Shown piece by piece: positions 53,518 through 60,929 of a DNA stretch of 64,000 nt. Both the position numbers and the translations under genes were made by a program. Positions within the stretch are counted from its first letter, which is position 1. Every line of letters starts with the position of its first letter. Under the pieces are notes generated by a model, which saw only the letters and a list, made by a program, of their open reading frames with translations, had not been told where the DNA came from and did not search any database. The DNA comes from JAMXLO01 sp964427005 (GTDB lineage: Bacteria; Pseudomonadota; Alphaproteobacteria; Acetobacterales; Acetobacteraceae): NCBI GenBank assembly GCA_964427005.1, contig CAYRTL010000007.1, forward strand, positions 1-64,000, read 5' to 3'.

Positions 53518-55110
53518 TCATGCGGCATACCGGGTCGGGCGCGCCTCCGCCACGCCTTGCGGCTGCAGGACACGCCGGACATAGTTGGCTAACCGATCGA
53601 GACCGCTGTCATCGCCGCGCGCCGCAATGACATGGTCGGGACGTATCAGCACCCACCCTGGCCCATTCATCCGGTAGCGCGCCGCCGCCTCATCCTTCAC
53701 CTCGAGATGAAGTGTTTGCAGCCATGGCCCGGCCGCTGCCATCAGCCCATCAGAAAGCGGCATGTCGCCAAACAGCAGCAACGTATGTCTCGGCGCACCC
53801 AGTATCGGCCACAGCCGCCGAATCTCACCCGTTGCCCCGTCGCTATATCCTGCGTCCAATGCGCGCGTGCCCACATCGGTACGGCGCGGCCGCGATGGGG
53901 GTGCGCCAAGCTCGATCAGGCCGCCATCGTGATAAACGATGGCCGTCTCCGAGAGCTCGATCTGCAGCTTCCGCTGCACCACCGGGAAACGCATCACGAC
54001 AGGCAGGATCACGTTCTTGAGGATTGTCGGCACAATACCGGTGCCGAAGCTCACGTGCAGCTTTTGCGCCGCCCCCTTGATCACCTCGCGCGCAATCGGC
54101 CGGCGCTCAGCTTCGTAGCTGTCGAGCAACAAGTCGGCATCACCGACACCGTTCAACACGTGGGCGAGTTTCCACCCCAGATTGACCGCATCCTGGATAC
54201 CGGTATTCATGCCCTGCCCACCGGCGGGGCTGTGGATGTGCGCGGCATCACCGGCGAGGAAACAGCGTCCGTCGCGATAACGCGCGGCTAGGCGCTCATT
54301 GATCCGGAACGTCGACAGCCAGCTCGCATCGTGAAGCCGCAAACCGCCGCGGCCGTGCCGATCCAGTAGTGTCTGGATCTCCTGCAATGTCGGCGGCTGA
54401 TCCCCGCCCTGGGCTCGAACGACAAAGATGCGCCAGATTCCATTCTCCACCGGAAACAGCGCAGCCGTCCCGCCGTTCTGCCACCAGAGATAGATGCTTG
54501 CCGGATCCAGTGCGCCACCCTCGATGCGTGCATCGGCGAGGAGACAGATCTGCGGCTCGGTGTAGCCTTCAAAATCGATACCTAGTCCGTGCCGCACCGT
54601 GCTGCGGGCGCCGTCGCAGCCGACGAGATAGCGGGTGCGCAGCGTCTCCTCCGTCCCCTCGGGGCGACGGAGCGTCGCGGTGACGCCGGCGTTATCCTGG
54701 ACAAAGTCGAGCAGTTCGACACCTCGCTCGACCTGCGCACCGACGCTGGCGAGTTGCTGACCAAGCAGTTGTTCGGTTCGCGATTGCGGCAGCAGCAGAG
54801 GGAATGGATAGGGGCTGTCTATGCCGCCACCGACGTTCAGTGACGCGAGTTCTCGCCCACGCGTGCCAGCCGACAAAGCGTGCAGGCGCACGCCTTGATC
54901 CAGGAAGCCCGGCATCAGACCCATCGCATCGAATGCTTCGAGCGTTCCGCTCCAGACGGCGAGTGCCTTCGACACTTGGCTCGGCTGCGGCGCCCGATCC
55001 ACAATGCGGACCGGAATGCCGAAACGCCGGCAGGTGATGGCGAGCGACAGCCCCACCGGCCCCGCGCCTGCCACAAGGACCTGGGGGGTGTTGATGTCTG
55101 TCCTTGGCAT
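53518..55110 (-). CDS. FAD-dependent aromatic-ring monooxygenase
   Basis: A 530-residue class A flavoprotein hydroxylase (PheA/MhpA/TetX type). The N-terminal Rossmann motif is VLVAGAGPVGLSLA, the DG motif YLVGCDGARSTVR and the second FAD motif GDAAHIHSPAGGQGMNTG, in which GD contacts the FAD ribityl. The C-terminal thioredoxin-like domain is present (from about residue 420). ATG 55110 has GGAG 8 nt upstream. Substrate unknown; the neighbouring TetR suggests an inducible phenol or antibiotic-like compound. Confidence 0.9.
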   Translation of the reverse strand: MPRTDINTPQVLVAGAGPVGLSLAITCRRFGIPVRIVDRAPQPSQVSKALAVWSGTLEAFDAMGLMPGFLDQGVRLHALSAGTRGRELASLNVGGGIDSPYPFPLLLPQSRTEQLLGQQLASVGAQVERGVELLDFVQDNAGVTATLRRPEGTEETLRTRYLVGCDGARSTVRHGLGIDFEGYTEPQICLLADARIEGGALDPASIYLWWQNGGTAALFPVENGIWRIFVVRAQGGDQPPTLQEIQTLLDRHGRGGLRLHDASWLSTFRINERLAARYRDGRCFLAGDAAHIHSPAGGQGMNTGIQDAVNLGWKLAHVLNGVGDADLLLDSYEAERRPIAREVIKGAAQKLHVSFGTGIVPTILKNVILPVVMRFPVVQRKLQIELSETAIVYHDGGLIELGAPPSRPRRTDVGTRALDAGYSDGATGEIRRLWPILGAPRHTLLLFGDMPLSDGLMAAAGPWLQTLHLEVKDEAAARYRMNGPGWVLIRPDHVIAARGDDSGLDRLANYVRRVLQPQGVAEARPTRYAA

Positions 55111-55222
55111 ATGCGTTTCTCCGCCTGGATAACGGAGAAACTCTATTGGTTTTTCAGGTTTCCAGTCAATGGCGGAATGTTCGATATACGAAACCGGCAT
55201 GACCGCCTTGGCCACTCCACAA

Positions 55223-55990
55223 TCATCGCTGAACGTCCCCAGACACAAGGGGTGAAGTACTCGATGACGCCATTCCTTGTGGCCTGGACGGTCCTTTGGC
55301 GAGTTGCAGCCGCGCAAGTGCAGTCTGCCGCATAGCCTCATTGTCGATGCCGGAATATTCGCTTTCCGCGCTTTCGAACACATCCGCGGCCTGTCTGGGT
55401 GCGTGGGCCTGATTTAGCTCGCACCAGCTCCACGACGAGTAGATGTAGCCCTTCTGCAGTCGGGCTAAGTTATCGGCACCTTTGATCAGGGTAACCGCGT
55501 CCCGAAACATTTTGCGGCCTTCCTCAAAGCGCCTTTGCGCGAAGAGGAAGGCCGCGTAGCCTCGTATCGCGAGTGAACGTGTGACGTCGTTCGGAGATGC
55601 CCGGATTGATTTGAGGAAGTGAGTTTCCGCTGTAACAAGATCGCCTGCGTTCGCGCTGAGCATGGCGATGGTGTTGTAGTCGACCGCGGTCACCAGTGAG
55701 GGCACGAGATTTGTGAGGTAAACAGCCTGATTGAGCAGCCCCGCGATCCTTTGTCCCAGGACGTTGTCGATATTCTGCTGCATTTCGAGGTTGTCTTTCG
55801 CTTCGCCGAACATGAGGCGAGCGTATTCCAACTGGCTGTCGGTAATCTTGTCGGTTGTTTCTGTCAGTTGCTGGCGGATATCGCGGCGCTGCTCGTTGCG
55901 ACCTCGGATATAGCTTACCAGAAATGCTACGATCGACAGTGCGAGGGCGAGCGTGCTGAGAGAAATTGTCAGAAGGTCCTTTGTCTCCAT
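55223..55990 (-). CDS. Membrane-anchored coiled-coil and TPR protein
   Basis: A 255-residue protein of unknown function. A signal-anchor helix (LSTLALALSIVAFLVSYIRG) is at residues 9-28, followed by a likely coiled coil (RDIRQQLTETTDKITDSQLE). From about residue 110 TPR-like helix pairs appear (AGDLVTAETHFLKSIRASPN; FLFAQRRFEEGRKMFRDAVT). The start could be four codons earlier (56002). Codons are less GC-biased than in nearby housekeeping genes. The protein probably faces the cytoplasm or periplasm as a scaffold. Confidence 0.7.
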   Translation of the reverse strand: METKDLLTISLSTLALALSIVAFLVSYIRGRNEQRRDIRQQLTETTDKITDSQLEYARLMFGEAKDNLEMQQNIDNVLGQRIAGLLNQAVYLTNLVPSLVTAVDYNTIAMLSANAGDLVTAETHFLKSIRASPNDVTRSLAIRGYAAFLFAQRRFEEGRKMFRDAVTLIKGADNLARLQKGYIYSSWSWCELNQAHAPRQAADVFESAESEYSGIDNEAMRQTALARLQLAKGPSRPQGMASSSTSPLVSGDVQR

Positions 55991-56399
55991 TTCCTCCCCC
56001 ATCCCTCTACTGTGGTTCTTCGCCAAGTTGCGCGGAGCTTGGAACGCGCAATTGAGACACCGAAAGGCAAGTAGGTAAATGCCCAGCAATTCATTGCGCA
56101 AAGTGGAGAATGCCGCGGGTATGGAGGCGTAAGTTGCCTCGTCGCGACCGAAGCTCGGCAACCGCACTCAGAAGTGCAGTACCCAAATGCGCAGGTTGGC
56201 ACTCTGGACGAGGCTGGAGTCCCGGCCCGAGGCAGACCTTGGAGGACCGTGCCAGGGTCTGTGGCGGCGTACTCCAAGTGCCTGAACGCTGGTGGGGCTG
56301 AGGGGAGGTTCCACCCCAGTCCAAACCAGCGTCATAGCTCAAGCGCCTGTAGCGGCTTGAAACGGACGCCGCCCTGTTCCTCGCTCGTTCCTCAGATAC
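55991..56399. other. Intergenic region with a tRNA-Ala-like end
   Basis: About 410 bp without a supported gene between the TPR gene and the protease gene. At 56289-56306 the sequence CTGGTGGGGCTGAGGGGA matches 17 of 18 bases of the tRNA-Ala 3' end at 58860-58877, and an 11-bp word AAGTGCCTGAA (56276-56286) recurs near it at 58836-58846. This could be an attachment-site remnant. Confidence 0.5.
56289..56306. repeat. Possible att-like direct repeat of the tRNA-Ala 3' end
   Basis: CTGGTGGGGCTGAGGGGA, one mismatch from the same-orientation stretch at 58860-58877, which is the 3' end of tRNA-Ala (acceptor and T-stem part). The two copies bound a 2.6-kb segment that contains a protease gene and a decayed gene. 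No integrase gene lies between them. Confidence 0.45.
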
Positions 56400-57521
56400 C
56401 TATGCAGGCCAGTTGCTACGTCCCCAGGCGCACAGGCTGGTAAAGCCGCTGCCTGCAGCCATGATGTTGTCCTGGTCGAAGGTAATACCGAGGAAGGAAT
56501 ACTCCTCTTCACCGCTGACAACCCCTACGATCCGAGGATCACCACCCCACCAGCCAAACAATGGGCCACCGGAATCGCCCGGAGTCACATCAGCCGTATC
56601 CGACTCCAGCTCTTCTCCGCCATTGGAATCCGAATCCGTGTCGCCGACGGTGATGCCACCCTGGAAAGACGGGCGTTGTGCATTGGCGATTGCGCCCGGG
56701 TAGCCAATCAAGCTCCAGTAAGGATCGTCGTTCCAATTATCGCTGTAGCCGTTGTAACCAAAATACCCGAGCCACTGCCCAAGCGGCTCATAGAGCCGCA
56801 GCACCGCCCAGTCGTATCCGGTGACGTTGCCACTCGTATTATAGCCGCGTGCATCGGATACATACGATTCTATGCCGGGTCCGTGCAGGGAGGAGCCGTC
56901 GTAATAAGCAGGCACGAACCGCATCCACCACGGGCTGTCACCCCACGGGACCATGTGCCCCGCCGTAATTACGATCCGATCACCGACGAGAGCGCCAGTG
57001 CCGCTTTCGCCCCGATTGTTGAAGATGCGTCCTACGAGGCCCCAGGGCCAGGCAGCGTCGCGAAACTGCCAGCGATCGTCATTGCCGAATACCCACAGGG
57101 GTCGAACCGAGCGGCCATTAAAGCGACGCAGCGATGGTCTCGCCTCTATCAGACTCCGACGGGGACTGAACAACGCATCTGCCCATGCAGGCTTATAGGC
57201 ACCGATTGAGACATCAGCACCAAAACCTTCCAGGAAATGCTCTGGGCCCATCCGCTCGGCGGATCTACCGGGTAGATGACCCAATAAGGTTGTATCGAGG
57301 GGCGTATCAACTCGCCACAAAGCCCGATCGCCGACCTGCGCACGTGTAACATGCACCGTGGGTTTCTCGGCATGCGCCGCATCGATGTAAACCGTTCGCA
57401 TCCTCGCGCGTTCGGCCATTTCCTCGGGGGGCTTACCAGTGCCGAAGACAGCAGGGCGTGCCTGAACGCGTTCCAGACGATCAGGTGCGTTGCGATCACC
57501 AAGAAATCGGAAAGATGGCAT
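56400..57521 (-). CDS. Trypsin-like serine protease (S1/V8-like)
   Basis: A 373-residue protein with an N-terminal region of about 160 residues of no known family, then a chymotrypsin-fold domain. The catalytic triad is visible: His in VITAGHMVP, Asp in GYDWAVLRL and Ser in TPGDSGGPLFG. The arrangement and the GIPY-like GYPG resemble glutamyl endopeptidases. No clear signal peptide is seen, so export is uncertain. GGGAGGACT lies just upstream of the ATG. It sits in the gene-poor tRNA-Ala segment. Confidence 0.8.
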   Translation of the reverse strand: MPSFRFLGDRNAPDRLERVQARPAVFGTGKPPEEMAERARMRTVYIDAAHAEKPTVHVTRAQVGDRALWRVDTPLDTTLLGHLPGRSAERMGPEHFLEGFGADVSIGAYKPAWADALFSPRRSLIEARPSLRRFNGRSVRPLWVFGNDDRWQFRDAAWPWGLVGRIFNNRGESGTGALVGDRIVITAGHMVPWGDSPWWMRFVPAYYDGSSLHGPGIESYVSDARGYNTSGNVTGYDWAVLRLYEPLGQWLGYFGYNGYSDNWNDDPYWSLIGYPGAIANAQRPSFQGGITVGDTDSDSNGGEELESDTADVTPGDSGGPLFGWWGGDPRIVGVVSGEEEYSFLGITFDQDNIMAAGSGFTSLCAWGRSNWPA

Positions 57522-58054
57522 CGTAGTCCTCCCTAGTGAGAGCCGGCAGCAACATCAATCAGCATTGGCCGGATCTGTGGCGGGCCTGCTCATTGCATCT
57601 CCGGCTTTGGTTTCCGGGTTGGGTCAACCCATCAGGAGAGTTGGTTCAGTCACATTGGTATCTACGCCATTTGCTGCCTGATTGGTGTGAAATTCATCAC
57701 AGCGCCTCTCGATCCTATGCGCGCAAGACGATCACGTGCAGCCCCGTTTCTTTGATGCCACATCGCACCTTTGCCAGACCGAATTCTAGAAGAGCCACTC
57801 AAATAGTCGTTGAATGTTCCTATTTTGGAATGACATGGCAGTGTGAGGAATTCACATTGGGCTCTTGGCAATCCCGCTTGGACCCACGAATTGGAAACTA
57901 CCCTCCGCTAACAAGCTGCGCCTTCTCTGCCCTCAGCGATACGTCAGGGACCTGCGAGGCAGTGGAGTTACTATTCACCACTGCCTCCAGACGCTGGCAT
58001 CCGACCAAACGCATGCAGCAGACGAACGGGACTTGACTCAGACGGAGTCACGGA
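57522..58054. other. Gene-poor region
   Basis: About 530 bp with visibly more A and T than its surroundings. Open frames here have no recognisable domain, no convincing ribosome-binding site and mixed composition, so none is called. It may be decayed coding sequence. Confidence 0.4.
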
Positions 58055-58650
58055 ATGTCACTTACAATAGCCGATGTTCTGACCACCTTTAATGACGGCA
58101 TAACGCTCGGGATCTACTTCTGGGTCGGTCCGATTTACGTCAGTGGCATTGGATACCGCCTGGTGCGCGATAGTATCTACGGAGGGTATATCCAAGTCGT
58201 CGAGGGCGCCAAACCAGAATCTGGCATTCTATGATTCGATAAAGATATGCTGACAACCCAGGCCGGCAGTTCCCCCGCAAATTTGGATCAGCGCGCGCTT
58301 CTTCTGCATGAATGCACACATGCGCTGATTGACGTCTTCGACTGCACGACTGCTACGAGACACATCGACGAATTGGCGGCATAAATTGCTCAACACGTGT
58401 ATCTGGTCCGCTCAAACCCGGGCTGGACGGTGGCCTCAAACAATGCTCCGTGGCAAAGCTTCTTTCAGGCGGTATTCGTAGGCTTGACACGCTTGCGGGA
58501 AATAACACGATCATCACCGTGGCGGACGTCGAACCACTGCGCCAACAACTCGCAGCATTGCCCCGCGTCAATTATGGGACCTTCGCGAAGGATGCCTTAA
58601 GCGGCGCCGACGGGCTGAAGGATTACGGCACCTTTATGAGGCTGGCCCGC
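58055..58650 (+). pseudogene. Decayed HExxH (zinc peptidase-like) gene
   Basis: From ATG 58055 one frame reads through two in-frame stops: TGA at 58232 and TAA at 58382. Between them lies LLLHECTHALIDVFD, an HExxH motif of zinc peptidases, then DELAA, the TAA, and IAQHVYLVRS. After about 58490 the frame shifts and another frame continues LAGNNTIITVADV..PRVNYGTFAKDALSG. Homologues usually have a single frame here, so at least three lesions exist. The exact 3' end is uncertain. It cannot make an intact product. Confidence 0.6.
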
Positions 58651-58860
58651 AAAATGGCCTCGGGGTATCGTAATAGGCTAAACCTTACGTCGCCAATGAT
58701 CGGAGATCCGCGGATGAGGATCCTAAGGACACCCGTGATGCTGATGCCATCACCCACATAAACCGGAAAGCCCGCCCCTTTCGCGGAGTGGGTAATTTCT
58801 CAGCCTGGGACTCCGAGGCTGCAGCCTTGCGGGCTAAGTGCCTGAAAACGCGGGGACGGC

Positions 58861-58936
58861 TGGTGGAGCTGAGGGGATTCGAACCCCTGGCCTCCTCATT
58901 GCGAACGAGGCGCTCTCCCAACTGAGCTACAGCCCC
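58861..58936 (-). tRNA. tRNA-Ala (anticodon CGC)
   Basis: A 76-nt cloverleaf on the minus strand. The acceptor stem is GGGGCTG/CAGCTCC (one G-U pair), the D-arm GCTCAGTTGGGAGAGC, anticodon stem CCTCG/TGAGG with loop TTCGCAA giving CGC, and T-arm GGGGTTCGAATCCCC. The discriminator is A and CCA is encoded. Its 3' end matches a near-copy at 56289-56306. Confidence 0.95.
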
Positions 58937-59060
58937 GTCCCGCGGGGCGCGGACAATGCTCAGAGGCTCCGGGCAAAGTCAAGCAGGTCGGGTTTGTTGC
59001 CGGTTGCGGACCGAGTTACCCGCCGCTAGCTTCCGCCGGCTTCAGGAGAACCCTTCCCCG

Positions 59061-59360
59061 ATGATGGCGCTGTTCTGGCTCATTGACCGGCTGCTCAGCC
59101 TGTATATCTGGGCCGTCATCCTTGCGGCGTTGTTCAGCATTCTCACCAGCTTCGGTGTGCTGGACACGCGGAATCGGATCGTCTGGACGATAGGCGATTT
59201 CCTGTATCGCATCACCGAGCCAGCGCTGCGCCCAATCCGCAATCTGCTGCCGAACCTGGGTGGGATTGACGTCAGCCCGATCATTCTGATCCTGCTGTTG
59301 CAGGCCGCCCGCATGCTGCTGGGCGAGATCGAGTTGAGCCTGTTGCGGAGCATCTATTGA
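59061..59360 (+). CDS. YggT family membrane protein
   Basis: A 99-residue integral membrane protein with two hydrophobic segments (LSLYIWAVILAALFSILTSF and ISPIILILLLQAARMLL) and the conserved ITEPALRPIRNLLP loop of the YggT family. Often found near proC or folD-type genes; the role is linked to ion homeostasis or division but is not settled. AGGAG lies 12 nt upstream of the ATG; a second ATG follows directly. Its stop overlaps the DUF167 start. Confidence 0.88.
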   Translation: MMALFWLIDRLLSLYIWAVILAALFSILTSFGVLDTRNRIVWTIGDFLYRITEPALRPIRNLLPNLGGIDVSPIILILLLQAARMLLGEIELSLLRSIY

Positions 59361-59659
59361 CTCCGTTCTGGCGTCCATTGCCTGACGGTGTCGCCGTGGC
59401 AGTCAAGGTGCAGCCGAAATCGCGTCGGCCCGGCGTACATGGGACCGCCCCCTCGGGAGAAGGGGAGCGGTTGCGCATCGGGGTCAGTGAAGCGGCGGAT
59501 GGGGGCCGCGCCAACCGCGCGGCGTGCGCGGCCCTGGCCGATGCCCTTGGATTGCCCGCTTCCGCCGTCCAACTGACCCTGGGCACGACCAGCAGAGAGA
59601 AGACACTTCACGTGTCAGGCGATCCTGCCGCACTCGGCGCCAAGCTGGCGGCGCTGTGA
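59357..59659 (+). CDS. DUF167 (YggU) family protein
   Basis: A 100-residue cytoplasmic protein of the YggU/DUF167 family. It has VAVKVQPKSRRPGV, the ADGGRANRAACAALADALGLP region and TLGTTSREKTLHVSG. It starts with TTG at 59357, overlapping the yggT stop by 4 nt (TTGA), and ends in a GTGA overlap with folD, so three genes are coupled. Confidence 0.88.
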   Translation: MTPFWRPLPDGVAVAVKVQPKSRRPGVHGTAPSGEGERLRIGVSEAADGGRANRAACAALADALGLPASAVQLTLGTTSREKTLHVSGDPAALGAKLAAL

Positions 59660-60504
59660 CGGCGCGCATCATCGACGGCAAGACGGTAGCCGGCGCCCTG
59701 CGGGCGCGCCTCGCAGAGCAGGTCGCACTGCTGCCATTCCGCCCAGGCCTCGCGGTGGTATTGGTCGGCGACGATCCGGCGAGCGCGGTGTATGTCCGCA
59801 GCAAGGATCGCGCGGCCAACGGGGTCGGCATTGCCGCACATACGATCCGCCTGCCAGCTGAGATTTCCGAAGAAGAGCTGGTCACGCGCATCGCACGACT
59901 TAACGCGGACCCCGCGATCGACGGCATCCTGGTGCAGCTCCCACTACCGGCGCACATCGCCACCCAGGCGGTGATCGAAACAGTTGATCCAGCCAAGGAT
60001 GTTGATGGCTTTCACCCGCTGAATGCGGGGCGGCTTGCGGCGGGCAGTCCTTTCCTGATCCCCTGCACGCCCCTTGGGGTGATGAAGCTGGTTGCGGAAG
60101 CCGGCGTGACCCTGGAGGGCGCGCGCGCCCTTGTGTTGGGACGTTCGATGATCGTCGGCAGACCGATGGCGTCATTGCTGCTTACCGCGAATGCCACGGT
60201 CACCACGGCTCACTCCCGCACACGCGACCTCGCCACGGAGTGCCGCCGGGCCGACGTCATCGTGGCGGCGGTAGGCAGGCCTGAACTGGTGCGCGGTGAC
60301 TGGATCTCCCCCGGTGCGGTGGTGATCGATGTCGGGATGAACCGCCTTCCCGACGGCAGACTTGTCGGCGACGTGGCATTCGAGGAAGCGATCGCGATTG
60401 CCGGCGCGATCACACCGGTGCCAGGGGGCGTCGGCCCGATGACGATTGCCTGTCTGTTGGAGAATACCGTGACCGCCGCGCTGCGACGGCGATCAGGCGG
60501 CTAG
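59656..60504 (+). CDS. folD: Bifunctional methylenetetrahydrofolate dehydrogenase/cyclohydrolase
   Basis: A 282-residue FolD supplying one-carbon units. It has the catalytic Lys region YVRSKDRAANGVGI, ILVQLPLPAHI, DVDGFHPLNAGRL, CTPLGVMKLV, the NADP-binding GRSMIVGRPMASLL and the C-terminal PVPGGVGPMTIACLLENT. Start GTG 59656 overlaps the DUF167 stop by 4 nt. It is convergent with the STAS gene, overlapping by 4 nt at the 3' ends. Confidence 0.96.
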   Translation: MTARIIDGKTVAGALRARLAEQVALLPFRPGLAVVLVGDDPASAVYVRSKDRAANGVGIAAHTIRLPAEISEEELVTRIARLNADPAIDGILVQLPLPAHIATQAVIETVDPAKDVDGFHPLNAGRLAAGSPFLIPCTPLGVMKLVAEAGVTLEGARALVLGRSMIVGRPMASLLLTANATVTTAHSRTRDLATECRRADVIVAAVGRPELVRGDWISPGAVVIDVGMNRLPDGRLVGDVAFEEAIAIAGAITPVPGGVGPMTIACLLENTVTAALRRRSGG

Positions 60505-60929
60505 AAGTCGGTGCAGCGGCCGTTGACTTCCCAGTCGCCGTAGCGAGTCGGCTCCGGCCCCTTCGGACCGCCGATCTCTTTTGGCATCGGCTTCGCGCCC
60601 AGTGACGCAAGCGCGGCGTTCCTGTCGCGATAGATCGGCATCAGGCCGATCATGCCCGCCACTTCCAGCACACGTTCCACCTCAGCCACCGGATTGAGCA
60701 GGACCAAGGAGCCACCGCGCCGCTGCACAGTCTTTGCGGGGATGAGCAAGCTGCGGATGCCGATAGATGAGAGGGCGCTGACATTCGTCAGATCAACGAC
60801 AACACCGACGTGAGAGGCGGCAACGGCATTGAACTGCAAATCGATCGCATCAGCCCCGGCGATGTCCAGCTTTCCATCCAGCACTATGACGACGACGCCA
60901 GGAGCAATTGGCTCGACAACCATCCTCAT
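60501..60929 (-). CDS. STAS domain protein (anti-sigma factor antagonist-like)
   Basis: A 142-residue protein with a STAS domain in residues 1-105: VVVIVLDGKLDIAGADAI, then VVDLTNVSALSSIGIRSLL, which holds the Ser usually phosphorylated by a partner kinase, and SLVLLNPVAEVERVLEVAGM. No RsbW-type kinase or sigma factor gene lies in the window. Its start overlaps the 3' end of the RND gene by about 80 bp. The C-terminal 40 residues are Pro/Gly-rich. Confidence 0.88.
   Translation of the reverse strand: MRMVVEPIAPGVVVIVLDGKLDIAGADAIDLQFNAVAASHVGVVVDLTNVSALSSIGIRSLLIPAKTVQRRGGSLVLLNPVAEVERVLEVAGMIGLMPIYRDRNAALASLGAKPMPKEIGGPKGPEPTRYGDWEVNGRCTDF

Noticed and set aside
57536..58036. A 166-codon plus-strand frame in the tRNA-Ala segment
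   Set aside because: There is no domain, no ribosome-binding site and an atypical residue composition; it is more likely chance or decayed sequence.
58232..58234. In-frame TGA as a selenocysteine codon in the HExxH gene
   Set aside because: A second in-frame stop (TAA) and a frameshift follow, so decay is the simpler reading; no selenocysteine hairpin was recognised.
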